Below are positions 32,393 through 41,607 of a stretch of DNA of 64,000 nt, piece after piece. How positions within the stretch are numbered: the first letter of the stretch is position 1; each line of letters opens with the position of its first letter. The DNA comes from Lachnospiraceae bacterium (GTDB taxonomy: Bacteria; Bacillota; Clostridia; Lachnospirales; Lachnospiraceae). The notes below the pieces were generated by a model. That model saw nothing but the letters and a program-made list of their open reading frames with translations. It was not told the DNA's origin and did no database searches. Location: positions 1 through 64,000 of the forward strand of contig SVFF01000011.1 in NCBI GenBank assembly GCA_015057005.1, in the 5' to 3' direction. The position numbers and the translations under genes are program-made.

Positions 32393-33154
32393 GTGCTTCA
32401 GGATAGAAGAAATCAAATTGTGGATATGATCACAAAACAGCGGACCATCAAGAATACCCAGCTGATGGATGAATTTGGTATCTCCATCGAGACAGTGCGC
32501 AGGGATCTGGAGTATCTGGAACAGCAGGGGATTTTACGGCGTGTGTACGGCGGAGCAGTCTTAAATACCACTATGGGCGGTGAACCGGAGTATGCCAGCC
32601 GGGCCCAGGATCATGCGGATGAGAAGTCTGCCATTGCAGCAGCGGCAGCGGCAATGATATCTCCACGGGATTCCGTTTTTCTGGGAGTGGGTACTACGGT
32701 GCAGGCAATGGTTCCCTTTATGCAGAATTTAAGCGAGGTTACTGTCTTTACCAATGCCCTTCGCACGGCGGTGGCCCTCAGTGATTATCCGGGCTGCTCT
32801 GTGATTTTGCCCGGCGGACAGCTGCGTGCAAAGGAACTTACATTATCAGAATTTCCTTCAGAGGAATGTATTTCCAACTTTAATATCGACAAGGCATTCA
32901 TCGGTACCGGCGGTCTCACTGAGGCAGGAATTACCGATTACCACATCGGAGAGGCCAGACTGCACAGGCAGCTGATCAAAAACGCCAGACAGTCCATTGC
33001 TCTTGTGGATTCCAGCAAATTCGGCAACCGTGCCATGACCAATCTGTGTACATTGGAAGAGATTGATGTGGTGATCACGGACAGCAATGCCCCCAAGCAG
33101 TTGGTTGCTGCACTGAGGCAGGCTGGTGTACAGGTGATCATAGCACAACTCTGA
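32393..33154 (+). CDS. DeoR/GlpR-family regulator
   Basis: A 253-residue repressor starting at GTG 32393 behind GGAGG. The N-terminal HTH (RRNQIVDMITKQRTIKNTQLMDEFGISIETVRRDLEYLEQQGILRRVYGGAV) has typical DeoR spacing, and the C-terminal effector domain (GVGTTVQAMVP, TNALRTAVALSD, GTGGLTEAGITD) senses phosphorylated sugars. It closes the nucleoside-ribose operon and probably controls it with a ribose phosphate as inducer. Confidence 0.92.
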   Translation: MLQDRRNQIVDMITKQRTIKNTQLMDEFGISIETVRRDLEYLEQQGILRRVYGGAVLNTTMGGEPEYASRAQDHADEKSAIAAAAAAMISPRDSVFLGVGTTVQAMVPFMQNLSEVTVFTNALRTAVALSDYPGCSVILPGGQLRAKELTLSEFPSEECISNFNIDKAFIGTGGLTEAGITDYHIGEARLHRQLIKNARQSIALVDSSKFGNRAMTNLCTLEEIDVVITDSNAPKQLVAALRQAGVQVIIAQL

Positions 33155-33166
33155 CAAAGAAATTAT

Positions 33167-33222
33167 TCCCTGACAGGGAACTGCTTGAGAAGGAATGAGA
33201 GTAGTCGCTGTCAGGGATTTTC
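33167..33222 (+). terminator. Terminator after the nucleoside operon
   Basis: TCCCTGACAG (33167-33176) pairs with CTGTCAGGGA (33208-33217) across 31 bases and runs into TTTTC. The long loop makes it weaker than usual. Confidence 0.65.
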
Positions 33223-33266
33223 ATTGTATATATTTGCAAACATTATAACAAAGTTTTGACAACATG

Positions 33267-33326
33267 TTGCAAACTTTGCAAAGGTATGCTATGTTGAAAA
33301 AGATGTGAGTGTCAAAACGGACACTC
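33267..33326 (+). promoter_or_regulatory. Promoter and leader hairpin of the GlpA-like operon
   Basis: TTGCAA (33267-33272), 17-base spacer, TATGTT (33290-33295) preceded by TGC. The palindrome CAACATGTTG (33260-33269) overlaps the -35 and is a candidate operator. A hairpin GAGTGTC/GACACTC (33307-33326) opens the leader. Confidence 0.55.
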
Positions 33327-33366
33327 GTGAGAAAATTTACAAAATTCTGAAAGGAAGGTGCTATTG

Positions 33367-34806
33367 ATGTTGAAAACAGATGTTGTAGTCATCGGTGCGG
33401 GAGCAGTAGGATGTGCCATTGCCAGAGAACTCTCCAAGTATGAGATTAATGTCATTGTAGTGGATAAGAATGAGGATGTGGGCGGTGATGCGTCCAAGTC
33501 CAACAGTGCCATCATTCACACCGGCTACGATGCTACCCCCGGTACCCTGGAGTCCCAGCTGGTAGTTGCTGCCAATCCCATGTATGAGAAGCTTTGCAAG
33601 GACTTAGATGTTCCCTTTGCCAAGATTGGTGCGATCCTGCCTGCGATCACAGACGAGCAGTTTGAAAAGCTTCCTGAGATCAAGGAAAAGGCTTTTAGAA
33701 ACCATGTTTATGATGTAGAGTTTTTGACCGGTGAACAACTGTTGGCGATGGAGCCCAATCTGAACCCTGAGGTGAAGGGCGGTCTTTACATCCCCAGAGA
33801 GAGCATCATCGATCCTTTCATTCTGGTACAGGCTTACGCTGAGAATGCCCATGCAAACGGCGTAGAATTCCTGTTAAATACAAAGGTTACCGGAATCAAG
33901 ACCGAGAACGGCAAGATCAAGAGCGTTGAGACCACCAATGGTGAGATCGAGACTACATATGTGATCAACAGCGCCGGCCTTTACTGTGATGAGATCGCAG
34001 AGATGGTTGGCAAGGCTGAATATAAAGTGGTTGCCCGTAAAGGTCAGTTCTACATTTTGGATAAGAATACTTCTTGTAAAGTCGAGCATATCGTACTGCC
34101 CATCCCCACAAAGGTTACCAAGGGTAAACTGATGTGCCCCACCATCCACGGCAACATGCTGGTAGGTCCTACCGCTGAGGATCAGGAGTCTAAGGTAGAT
34201 AAGTCCACTACTGCAGAAGGCCTGAACAGCATCGCAGTGGATGTGAGAAACTTAGTACCCAATGTAAACTTAAGAGATACCATTACCCAGTACTGCGGTC
34301 TTCGTCCCAACCGTAATCCCGAAGGCCTGCACTTTGATATGTACGAGGATCTGGAAGGTTATGTGAACCTGTCCGGCGTACGTTCCACCGGTCTGACCCT
34401 GTCTGCAGCAATGGGCAAGTATGTGGTACAGCAGATGATGTATCACGGACTGAACCTGAAGCTGAAGGAGAACTTCATCTCCAAGAGAAAAGGCATTGTG
34501 AAATTTGCTGAGTGCACCCTGGAAGAGCAGGCGGCACTGATCCAGGAGAATCCTCTTTACGGCAACATCATCTGCCGCTGCGAGACCATTACCGAGGCTG
34601 AGATCCTGGAGGCAATTCACCGTCCTCTGGGCGCTAAGAGCATGGATGCTGTAAAGCGCCGTGTACGTGCCGGTATGGGACGCTGCCAGGGTGGTTTCTG
34701 TGGTCCTAAGGTGATTGAGATCCTGGCAAGAGAGCTGCAGTGCGATCCCACTGAGATCAACAAGAACAATGCCGGTTCCTACATGGTAACCGGAACAACT
34801 CGCTAG
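33367..34806 (+). CDS. FAD-dependent glycerol-3-phosphate dehydrogenase-like protein (GlpA type)
   Basis: Start at ATG 33367 behind AAGGAAGG. The 479-residue flavoprotein has an N-terminal FAD site VVVIGAGAVGCAIARELSKY, the DAO-fold body, and a C-terminal BFD-type [2Fe-2S] domain with cysteines in IICRCETITEAEI and GRCQGGFCGP. It resembles the large subunit of anaerobic glycerol-3-phosphate dehydrogenase or related oxidoreductases. Together with the following FAD oxidoreductase and DUF1667 protein it forms a conserved Firmicutes/Thermotogae trio, probably one electron-transferring complex. Confidence 0.88.
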   Translation: MLKTDVVVIGAGAVGCAIARELSKYEINVIVVDKNEDVGGDASKSNSAIIHTGYDATPGTLESQLVVAANPMYEKLCKDLDVPFAKIGAILPAITDEQFEKLPEIKEKAFRNHVYDVEFLTGEQLLAMEPNLNPEVKGGLYIPRESIIDPFILVQAYAENAHANGVEFLLNTKVTGIKTENGKIKSVETTNGEIETTYVINSAGLYCDEIAEMVGKAEYKVVARKGQFYILDKNTSCKVEHIVLPIPTKVTKGKLMCPTIHGNMLVGPTAEDQESKVDKSTTAEGLNSIAVDVRNLVPNVNLRDTITQYCGLRPNRNPEGLHFDMYEDLEGYVNLSGVRSTGLTLSAAMGKYVVQQMMYHGLNLKLKENFISKRKGIVKFAECTLEEQAALIQENPLYGNIICRCETITEAEILEAIHRPLGAKSMDAVKRRVRAGMGRCQGGFCGPKVIEILARELQCDPTEINKNNAGSYMVTGTTR

Positions 34807-34830
34807 TGCTGGGAAAGGAGAAAGTGACCT

Positions 34831-36096
34831 ATGTATGATGTAAAATGTGATGTGGTAATTATCGGCGGCGGTCCTGCAGGTCTGGCGGCTGCAGTTGCAG
34901 CAAAAGAAGAGGGCGCAGCAAATGTTCTGATCTTAGAGCGTGACAATGCACTGGGCGGTATCCTGCAGCAGTGTATTCATCCCGGTTTCGGTCTCACCAA
35001 GTTCAAAGAGGAGCTGACCGGTCCCGAGTATTATTCCAGATTTGTAGTGAAAGCGGAAGAACTTGGCGTAAATTATATGCTTAATTCCATGGTTCTCCAG
35101 GTAAATCCTGAGACCAATGAAGTATTCTGTGCCAACAGTGAGCACGGTCTCACCCGCGTGCAGGCCGGAAGTATCGTTCTGGCAATGGGCTGCCGTGAGA
35201 GGACCAGAGCAAACATCGTGACTCCCGGTACCAGACCCTCCGGTCTTTACACCGCAGGTGCAGCACAGCGTCTGGTAAACCGTCAGAATATTATGGTCGG
35301 CAAGAAAGTAGTGATCCTGGGCTCCGGCGATATCGGTATGATCATGGCACGTCGTATGACCCTGGAAGGCGCTGAAGTAGTTATGGTAGTAGAGCTGATG
35401 GACTATCTGGCAGGTCTGACCCGTAACAGAGTACAGTGTCTGGATGACTTCGGTATTCCCCTTAAGCTGGCTCATACCATTACCCGTATCGAAGGTAATG
35501 AGCGGGTTACCGGTGTGTGGGTAGCACCCGTTGATGAGAATAAGCAGCCGGACAAGTCACAGGAAGAGTTCGTGGCATGTGATACGGTGCTGTTCTCTGT
35601 AGGTCTGATGCCTGAGAATGAGCTGAGCCGCAAGGCAGGTGTGGAAATCAACCCCATCACCAACGGTCCTGTTGTAAATCAGTATATGCAGACCTCCCTT
35701 CCTTCCGTATTTGCATGTGGTAACGTAGTACATGTAAACGACCTGGTAGACAATGTAAGCGAGGAAAGTGCAAGAGCTGGTAAGTATGCTGCAAAGTATG
35801 CTATGAAGACTCTGGCAGACGCAAAGAGAGAAGTGAAGTGCGTGACCGGACGCAATGTCCGTTACTTATGCCCTCAGACCATTCAGGTAACGGAAGAGGC
35901 TGAAAAGGTAAGCCTGTACTTCCGTGTGCTTTGGCCTGAGCTGGGTGCAAAGCTGATCGCCCGCTGCGGTGAGGAAGTGATCGCCCAGAAGAAGGAGTTC
36001 CGTGTAAATCCCGGTGAGATGTGCCATGTAACTGTGGATACTTCCAAGATTACCGGTGATGAAATCGTTGTTGAGGTTTTAAAGGAAGAAGCGTAG
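34831..36096 (+). CDS. FAD/NAD(P)-dependent oxidoreductase subunit
   Basis: A 421-residue flavoprotein with a GGGPAGLAAAVAAKEEGA FAD site and a second nucleotide site VVILGSGDIGMIMARR. Pyridine-nucleotide disulfide oxidoreductase fold. It follows the GlpA-like gene by 24 bases and precedes the DUF1667 gene by 13, so all three are one transcript. It probably passes electrons between the GlpA-like protein and NAD(H). Confidence 0.88.
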   Translation: MYDVKCDVVIIGGGPAGLAAAVAAKEEGAANVLILERDNALGGILQQCIHPGFGLTKFKEELTGPEYYSRFVVKAEELGVNYMLNSMVLQVNPETNEVFCANSEHGLTRVQAGSIVLAMGCRERTRANIVTPGTRPSGLYTAGAAQRLVNRQNIMVGKKVVILGSGDIGMIMARRMTLEGAEVVMVVELMDYLAGLTRNRVQCLDDFGIPLKLAHTITRIEGNERVTGVWVAPVDENKQPDKSQEEFVACDTVLFSVGLMPENELSRKAGVEINPITNGPVVNQYMQTSLPSVFACGNVVHVNDLVDNVSEESARAGKYAAKYAMKTLADAKREVKCVTGRNVRYLCPQTIQVTEEAEKVSLYFRVLWPELGAKLIARCGEEVIAQKKEFRVNPGEMCHVTVDTSKITGDEIVVEVLKEEA

Positions 36097-36109
36097 GAGG
36101 AGTAGGAGC

Positions 36110-36469
36110 ATGAAAAAAGAAATTATCTGTACCGTATGTCCCAGAGGCTGTCACATTGATGTGGTAGGCGAGGGTGATGTGATCAGCTCTGTAGAGGGTC
36201 ATGGCTGCAAGCGCGGTCTGGAGTATGCCAGTGCTGAGTTTGCTCATCCTGTGCGCATCCTGACCACTACCGTAAAGATTGCAGGCGGCGCAAACGAGCT
36301 TCTGCCCGTGCGCTCTGCAAAGCCTGTACCCAAGGAGAAACTGTTTGACTGTATGGAAGTGATCCGCAGCACCCAGGTGGAACTGCCTGTAGCCAGCTAC
36401 GATGTGATCATTTCCGATATCTGTGGTACCGGCATTGATATCGTGGCTACCAAGACCGTGAAAAACTAG
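36110..36469 (+). CDS. DUF1667 protein, small iron-sulfur-type subunit
   Basis: A 119-residue protein with an N-terminal ICTVCPRGCHIDV motif and a further Cys in GHGCKRG, the cysteine pattern of DUF1667, suggesting an Fe-S or zinc site. It is the third gene of the GlpA-like trio. Its stop codon is immediately followed by the giant palindrome at 36475-37030. Confidence 0.85.
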   Translation: MKKEIICTVCPRGCHIDVVGEGDVISSVEGHGCKRGLEYASAEFAHPVRILTTTVKIAGGANELLPVRSAKPVPKEKLFDCMEVIRSTQVELPVASYDVIISDICGTGIDIVATKTVKN

Positions 36470-36474
36470 CGTGC

Positions 36475-37030
36475 ACAGAACAGTGACTTGGAAAACTTTG
36501 CGGGCCTCGCTGCCATTACATCCCTCTCTCCATAAAATTTATTAAGCCGACCGCGGCATGGGTTTCACAGAAATACTGCAGGGTTTTGGGGATTTTGTGG
36601 ATGCGGGCTTTCAAATGCTAATTAGGCGCCCTAGTTCAAAACTCCGGGCCAGCGGGGAGTTGCCCCAAAACGTCCCCAGAAATGTTTCCGAGAAAAATAA
36701 TGCTGCACCATTCAAAAGACGGACACAAAAATTTCTATGTCTGAGCAGTGCGAGTTTAGAAATTTTTGTGTCAAGCTCGTCGGCTGAATGGTGCAGCATA
36801 TATTTTTCAGGAAAGATTTATCGGCGTTTTGGGGCAATTCCCCCGCTCGCCCGTCAGACAGCTTCACTACGGGCGCCGCATTATTGAAAGCTTCCGCATC
36901 TCAAAATCCATCCAAAACCCTGCAAATGTATTTCTTGCAAAACCCATGCCGCGGTCGGCTTAATAAATTTAATGCAGAGGGATGTAATGGCAGTGCGGCC
37001 TTCAAAAGTTTTTCCCAGTCACTGCTCTGT
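36475..37030. repeat. Giant palindrome (about 556 bp) between convergent genes
   Basis: The two halves are inverted copies of each other around 36752. Perfect blocks include 36535-36565 against 36940-36970 (31 of 31), 36511-36527 against 36976-36992 (17 of 17), ACAG-AGTGACT outer arms at 36475-36488 and 37017-37030, and inner arms ending at TTTCTA (36736) and TTAGAAA (36757). Between the perfect blocks the arms match with scattered substitutions and small gaps that balance out. It occupies nearly all of the intergenic region. See findings. Confidence 0.9.
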
Positions 37031-37052
37031 CTCCGGCGCTGTTTTAAGGTAA

Positions 37053-37919
37053 TCACCCGTAGCGGTTTTGCTTGCGGTACTGCAGCGGTGTCTGACCGAT
37101 CTTCTTTTTGAAGCAGGCAATGAAATTTTTGTCATCGTTAAAGCCGGTCTCCTGTGCGATATCACCTACGGACAGTGAAGTCTCCACCAGCAAACGCTGG
37201 GCCTGATGGATCCGCAGCTGCAGCAGGTAGTCGTAGGGCGTCTGGCCGGTGTAGGCTTTAAAGACTTTAATAAAATAACATTTGCTCAGGTGGCAGATTT
37301 CTGCCGCCTGCTCTACCCCCAGGGGTTCCTTGTAGTGGCTCTGGAGATAGGAGAGACTGGCGTTTAATTTGGACCGGGAACTTCCGTATTTAGAGGAGAA
37401 GTTTTCGGTTCTTTTTAGGTTGATCAGGTCCGTCATAAGCTCCTGCAAAAGCAAGGAGGCCTGCAGTTCCTTTTGCAGATCAAAATGCCGTCCGAGAGCA
37501 TGCAGCCGGTCATAATAATCCGGAAAACTGATCTTGCCGCTTAATGTAAGAGGGGTGGAATCCTCGGCGTTTAGAAGCTCGGTGTACTCCGGAGCACACT
37601 TGCCCTGAAAGTGGATCCACAAGAAATTCCAATGGTCCTCATAGGTTCCGTAATACTGTTCTTTGCGGCAATCTATTACAAAGACCTGGCCCGGCAGCAG
37701 GATATGCTCTTTTTCTTCGTACAGAATCCTGCCGGCGCCGGAGATGGTGTACAGGAACAGAAAATTGTCCTGACCTTTTCTCAGGGTGTAATAGGTGGAA
37801 TCGCAGTTATAATGGCCCAGGGCGCTGATGGTCAGGGGGAGCAGAGCGGTCTGTCTGCTGATGGGGAAGGGCAGGGACCAGATGTTAGACTGTTCTCCCA
37901 AATCATAATGTATGATCAT
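37053..37919 (-). CDS. AraC-family transcriptional regulator
   Basis: Start set at ATG 37919 behind AAGGAG (37930-37925); the longer in-frame start includes a Lys-rich leader with no ribosome binding site. The 288-residue protein has a cupin-like N-terminus (FLYTISGAGRILYEEKEHILLPGQVFVIDC) and a double HTH (residues about 190-285, AAEICHLSKCYFIKVFKAYTGQ and TGFNDDKNFIACFKKKIG). It is divergent from the UROD-like gene across 181 bases and likely regulates it together with the GH78 gene. Confidence 0.9.
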   Translation of the reverse strand: MIIHYDLGEQSNIWSLPFPISRQTALLPLTISALGHYNCDSTYYTLRKGQDNFLFLYTISGAGRILYEEKEHILLPGQVFVIDCRKEQYYGTYEDHWNFLWIHFQGKCAPEYTELLNAEDSTPLTLSGKISFPDYYDRLHALGRHFDLQKELQASLLLQELMTDLINLKRTENFSSKYGSSRSKLNASLSYLQSHYKEPLGVEQAAEICHLSKCYFIKVFKAYTGQTPYDYLLQLRIHQAQRLLVETSLSVGDIAQETGFNDDKNFIACFKKKIGQTPLQYRKQNRYG

Positions 37920-38012
37920 GGTGTCTCCTTTTTGGTGAAACAAAAGCGAGGAGTTTCCGGAACCGGCAAACAACAATCGCAATATTTCGGTATTTTGGGT
38001 GAACTTATATGG

Positions 38013-38041
38013 TTGTTTCCTTGAAAATGTAGGTTTATACT
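38013..38041 (+). promoter_or_regulatory. Promoter of the UROD-like operon
   Basis: TTGTTT (38013-38018), 17-base spacer, TATACT (38036-38041), 60 bases before the start codon. Confidence 0.55.
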
Positions 38042-38100
38042 ATAACTATATTGTAACGATTTGTCGGGATATTTCAAGATTTAATTAAGGAGAGATTACC

Positions 38101-39225
38101 ATGACTTTAAGAGAAAACGTAAATGCAATTTTACATTATGAGAAATTTGATCATTTCCCCGTAGTTTCCTTCGGTTACTGGAAGGAAACCCTGGAGAGAT
38201 GGGCACAGGAAGGTCACATTACCTGGGAAGAGGCTGAGGGCTATGCAAAGCGGGGAGATAATTCCGATGCGGACAAGTCCGTAATGAAGAGACTGGGCTT
38301 TGACTTTAACTGGAACTCCTGCGTAGGCGGTTCCAACCTGCTGTTCCCTCATTTTGAAAAGGAAATTCTGGAAGTAAAGGCAGATGGCAGCCAGATCGTG
38401 AGAGATTCCAAGGGCCTGATCGTGCTGGAGAAGCCCGGCACCGTATCCATCCCTGCAGAGATTGGTACTACTCTGGTTGACAGGGAGTCTTGGGAGGAAC
38501 ATTATCTGCCCAAGCTGCAGTGGAATGAAAAGCGTGTGAACAGAGAGTTCTTCAAAAATCTGCCTGCACCTGAAGAAAGAGAGATTCCCATGGGTCTGCA
38601 TCTGGGTTCCCTGATGGGCGATATCCGTGACCTGATGGGCGTTACCCAGTTGAGTTACATGTATGCAGATGACGAGGATCTGTATGCAGAGATCATTGAC
38701 ACCTGTGCAGATATGTCCTACAAGTGTGCAGAGGCAATTCTGGCTACCGGTGCAAAATTCGATTACGCTCATTTCTGGGAGGATATCTGCTTTAAGAACG
38801 GTCCTCTGGTAATCCCTTCCGTGTTCGAAGAATTCGTAGGTCCTCACTACAAGAAGATTACCGATCTGTGCAGAAGCTACGGTATTGATATCATTTCCCT
38901 GGACTGCGATGGCAAGATTGACAGCCTGATTCCTATCTGGCTGGAGAACGGCGTAAACACCATGTTCCCCATCGAGGTGGGTACCTGGGATGCCAACATT
39001 GCTCCCTGGAGAGAGAAGTACGGCAAAGAGCTGCGCGGCGTAGGCGGTATGAACAAGACCGTATTTGCAAGAGATTACAAGGCAGTGGACGAAGAAATCG
39101 AGCGCTTGAAGCGTCTGATCGCTCTGGGCGGTTACATTCCCTGCCCTGACCATCGTATTGCTCCTGATGCTAAGTTTGAAAATGTACAGTATTACTGTGA
39201 GAAGATGCAGAATCTGAAGTTTTAA
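38101..39225 (+). CDS. Uroporphyrinogen decarboxylase-family protein
   Basis: A 374-residue URO-D/MtaA-like protein with a TIM-barrel pattern (GLHLGSLMGDIRDLMG, AHFWEDICFKNGPLVIPSVFEEFVGP, IISLDCDGKIDSLIPIWLENGV, GGYIPCPDHRI). Members range from haem biosynthesis to corrinoid methyltransferases. In gut clostridia such proteins are often found in carbohydrate clusters, and here it precedes a GH78 enzyme behind an AraC regulator, so demethylation or a related sugar modification is more plausible than haem synthesis. GAGAG precedes the ATG. Confidence 0.85.
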   Translation: MTLRENVNAILHYEKFDHFPVVSFGYWKETLERWAQEGHITWEEAEGYAKRGDNSDADKSVMKRLGFDFNWNSCVGGSNLLFPHFEKEILEVKADGSQIVRDSKGLIVLEKPGTVSIPAEIGTTLVDRESWEEHYLPKLQWNEKRVNREFFKNLPAPEEREIPMGLHLGSLMGDIRDLMGVTQLSYMYADDEDLYAEIIDTCADMSYKCAEAILATGAKFDYAHFWEDICFKNGPLVIPSVFEEFVGPHYKKITDLCRSYGIDIISLDCDGKIDSLIPIWLENGVNTMFPIEVGTWDANIAPWREKYGKELRGVGGMNKTVFARDYKAVDEEIERLKRLIALGGYIPCPDHRIAPDAKFENVQYYCEKMQNLKF

Positions 39226-39298
39226 TTTTTAACTATTCATTTTGCGAATGTGTGCTCTGAATAGTTACAATAGAGCTATCATAGGAGGCTGTGTGGAT

Positions 39299-41290
39299 AT
39301 GGTTAAAGTGGATTTTGGCAGAGCAAAATGGATCTGGACTAAGGATAATCTTACTGCAGACCAAAAGATTGTAGTCCGGAAAAAGTTTGTGGCGGAGGAA
39401 GTACCTGCGTCTGCCAAAGCTTATATAGCCTGCGACACCAAATTCTGGCTTTGGATCAATGGGGAGCTTGTGGTATATGAGGGTGGTGTGTTCAGAGAAA
39501 GCCTGCCCGGCTGCGGTTATGCGGAGGAAGTGGAGCTGGCACCTTACCTGAAAAAGGGAGAAAATGTCATTGCAGCTTTTGTGTGGTTTTTCGGTAATGG
39601 CGGCCGCAACAATGTGAACAGCGGGGAAGCCGGATTTGTATTTTCCTGCGAAAGCTTGGGGCTGTATTCCGGAGAGGATTTCCTGGTGTGCGAGCATCCC
39701 GCTTATGTAAAGACGGGGGCGCCTCATCCTGCTTATCTGTACGGCGGTGACAATGTGGGCTTTGATGCCCGTCTTGATTTTGGAGATTTTACGGAGCCGG
39801 CATTTAATGATTCCTCCTTTGAACAGGCTACTGTCTATGAGAACTGGGTGTGGGGAGATAGTTTCCTTTCACCGCTGCCCCTTTTGTGGACTGCCGATGA
39901 GCAGGAATTGCCCTATGAAAAAACGACAGAGGGTGTGATCGGTACCCTTCCCTATGCTATGACATTGTCTGTCTGCTTTGAACTGGAGGCCGAAGGCGGC
40001 GAAGTGATCGATATCCGCACAGACCGATATACCATAAACGGAGGCCCCGGCGACGAACATCATCAGTATAACGGACACCGCATAGAATACACGGCGGCAG
40101 CAGGCTTGAACAGCTACAAATGTCCCATGTATCTTTACGGTGAGAAAGTGCTCATGACTTTCCCTGATACTGTAAAGCTGAAAAAACTTTTCTTTGTTGA
40201 GAGTGGTTACAATACAAAGCTGATTGGAAGCTTTAAGACAGATAATAAATTATTCAACCGCCTCATTGAGAAGTCTATCCGCACCCTGTATGTGTGTATG
40301 AGAAATAATTTCATGGATTGCCCCGACAGAGAAAGAGGCCAGTGGATCGGTGATGTGTCCGTGCAGGCCCCCCAGGTATTCTTTGTCTGTGACCCGGAGG
40401 GAGTAAAACTTCTGAAAAAGTCTATTATGGACTTTATACAGCTGCGAAAGGACGATGTGCTGGTAGGCAATGTGCCGGGACAGCATTTCAGTGAATTGCC
40501 CGGGCAGAGCCTGGTCGCCCTCAGTGATGTGGGACTTCTGGGAGAATATTACCGTTATACTTTGGATGAAGAAGTACTGCAGCTGGCCCTGGAACCTGCC
40601 GTGAATTATCTGAAGCTCTGGGACTTGGACGAGCGTGGACTTCTGGTGCCCAGAAAAGGCAATTGGTACTGGTTTGACCATCTCTGGAATGTGGATGCGG
40701 CAGTGCTGGAAAACTGTTCCTACGTGGCAGCCGCCAGGTTTGCCCTGAAGATGGCGGAGGTTACGGGACGGCACGAGTTTGATGATTTTCTGCAGAAGAG
40801 AGTGGAAAGCATCTGTGCGGGCATCGAAAAATATTTCTGGAAGGGCAAATATTACGCCTCCGGAGAGTTTGTGGATGACCGGGCTAATGCCTTGACAGTA
40901 CTGGCGGGAGTATGCCCCCCTGAAAGATTCCCCAAGGTGCGTACTATTTTACTTTCGGTATTTAATGCCACCACTTACATGGAACGTTTTGTGCTGAAAG
41001 CCTTATGTGAGATGGGGTATATAGAGGATGCTTATCACAGAATGATGTCCAGGTATTACAATCTGGCCGTCAACGAGAATTCTACCCTGTGGGAGGATTT
41101 TTATATACTGGGCACAAGAAACCATGCCTGGAGCGGATGTCCGCTGGAGATCGCGTTCCGGTATTTCCTGGGGTTGAAGACGGAAGATGCCTTCAAGACC
41201 TACACCGTTGATCCGGTGCCGGGACTTTTTAAAGAGATTGCGTGTTCCTTTGTGGCAGGAGGAGAGAAGGTAGAGCTGCATCTGAGCTGA
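39299..41290 (+). CDS. GH78-like alpha-L-rhamnosidase, second enzyme
   Basis: Start set at ATG 39299, ten bases after AGGAGG (39283-39288); an upstream GTG (39293) would also be in frame. The 663-residue protein shows N-terminal sandwich domains (about 1-300), then MDCPDRERGQWIGD at 339-352, the counterpart of the rhamnosidase acidic motif, and a later STLWEDF that carries the likely base Glu. It is distant from the rhamnosidase at 227-2401, so a different rhamnoside or related linkage is likely. No signal peptide. Confidence 0.82.
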   Translation: MVKVDFGRAKWIWTKDNLTADQKIVVRKKFVAEEVPASAKAYIACDTKFWLWINGELVVYEGGVFRESLPGCGYAEEVELAPYLKKGENVIAAFVWFFGNGGRNNVNSGEAGFVFSCESLGLYSGEDFLVCEHPAYVKTGAPHPAYLYGGDNVGFDARLDFGDFTEPAFNDSSFEQATVYENWVWGDSFLSPLPLLWTADEQELPYEKTTEGVIGTLPYAMTLSVCFELEAEGGEVIDIRTDRYTINGGPGDEHHQYNGHRIEYTAAAGLNSYKCPMYLYGEKVLMTFPDTVKLKKLFFVESGYNTKLIGSFKTDNKLFNRLIEKSIRTLYVCMRNNFMDCPDRERGQWIGDVSVQAPQVFFVCDPEGVKLLKKSIMDFIQLRKDDVLVGNVPGQHFSELPGQSLVALSDVGLLGEYYRYTLDEEVLQLALEPAVNYLKLWDLDERGLLVPRKGNWYWFDHLWNVDAAVLENCSYVAAARFALKMAEVTGRHEFDDFLQKRVESICAGIEKYFWKGKYYASGEFVDDRANALTVLAGVCPPERFPKVRTILLSVFNATTYMERFVLKALCEMGYIEDAYHRMMSRYYNLAVNENSTLWEDFYILGTRNHAWSGCPLEIAFRYFLGLKTEDAFKTYTVDPVPGLFKEIACSFVAGGEKVELHLS

Positions 41291-41304
41291 TGTGCAAGCC
41301 GCCT

Positions 41305-41513
41305 GCCGCGTTTCCGCAGCCCGAAAGCGCATGCTTCCGCTGTGCGAAAGCGCTTGCCGCGTTTCCGCAGCCCGAAAGCGCATGCTTCCGCTGTGCGAAA
41401 GCGCTTGCCGCGTTTCTGCAGCCAGAAAACCGACGGCTGAGCGCTGTACGCAGGCTCCGCAAGCCGCCTGCTTCCGCTATGCGAAAGCGCCTGCCGCGTT
41501 TCCGCAGCCATCG
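41305..41513. repeat. GC-rich 51-bp tandem repeats
   Basis: Two complete 51-bp units (41305-41355, 41356-41406), identical in my reading, followed by a truncated third (41407-41427) and a partial copy near 41482-41513. The unit includes GCCGCGTTTCCGCAGCCC and GCGAAAGCGC. The composition is much richer in GC than the flanks. Reading frames exist by chance in all three frames, but no ribosome binding site or known protein. Confidence 0.85.
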
Positions 41514-41607
41514 AAAGCCGCCTGCTGCGCGCTTCGCGCTCCCGCAGTCGCCGCCGGGATTCGCATATCGTGCCGCTTACGCGTCACTTTTATACTCATC
41601 CCGTCTT

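Noticed and set aside
33256-33261. TTGACA as the -35 of the GlpA-like operon
   Set aside because: The nearest -10 would be about 23 bases away, so the TTGCAA at 33267 with a 17-base spacer is preferred.
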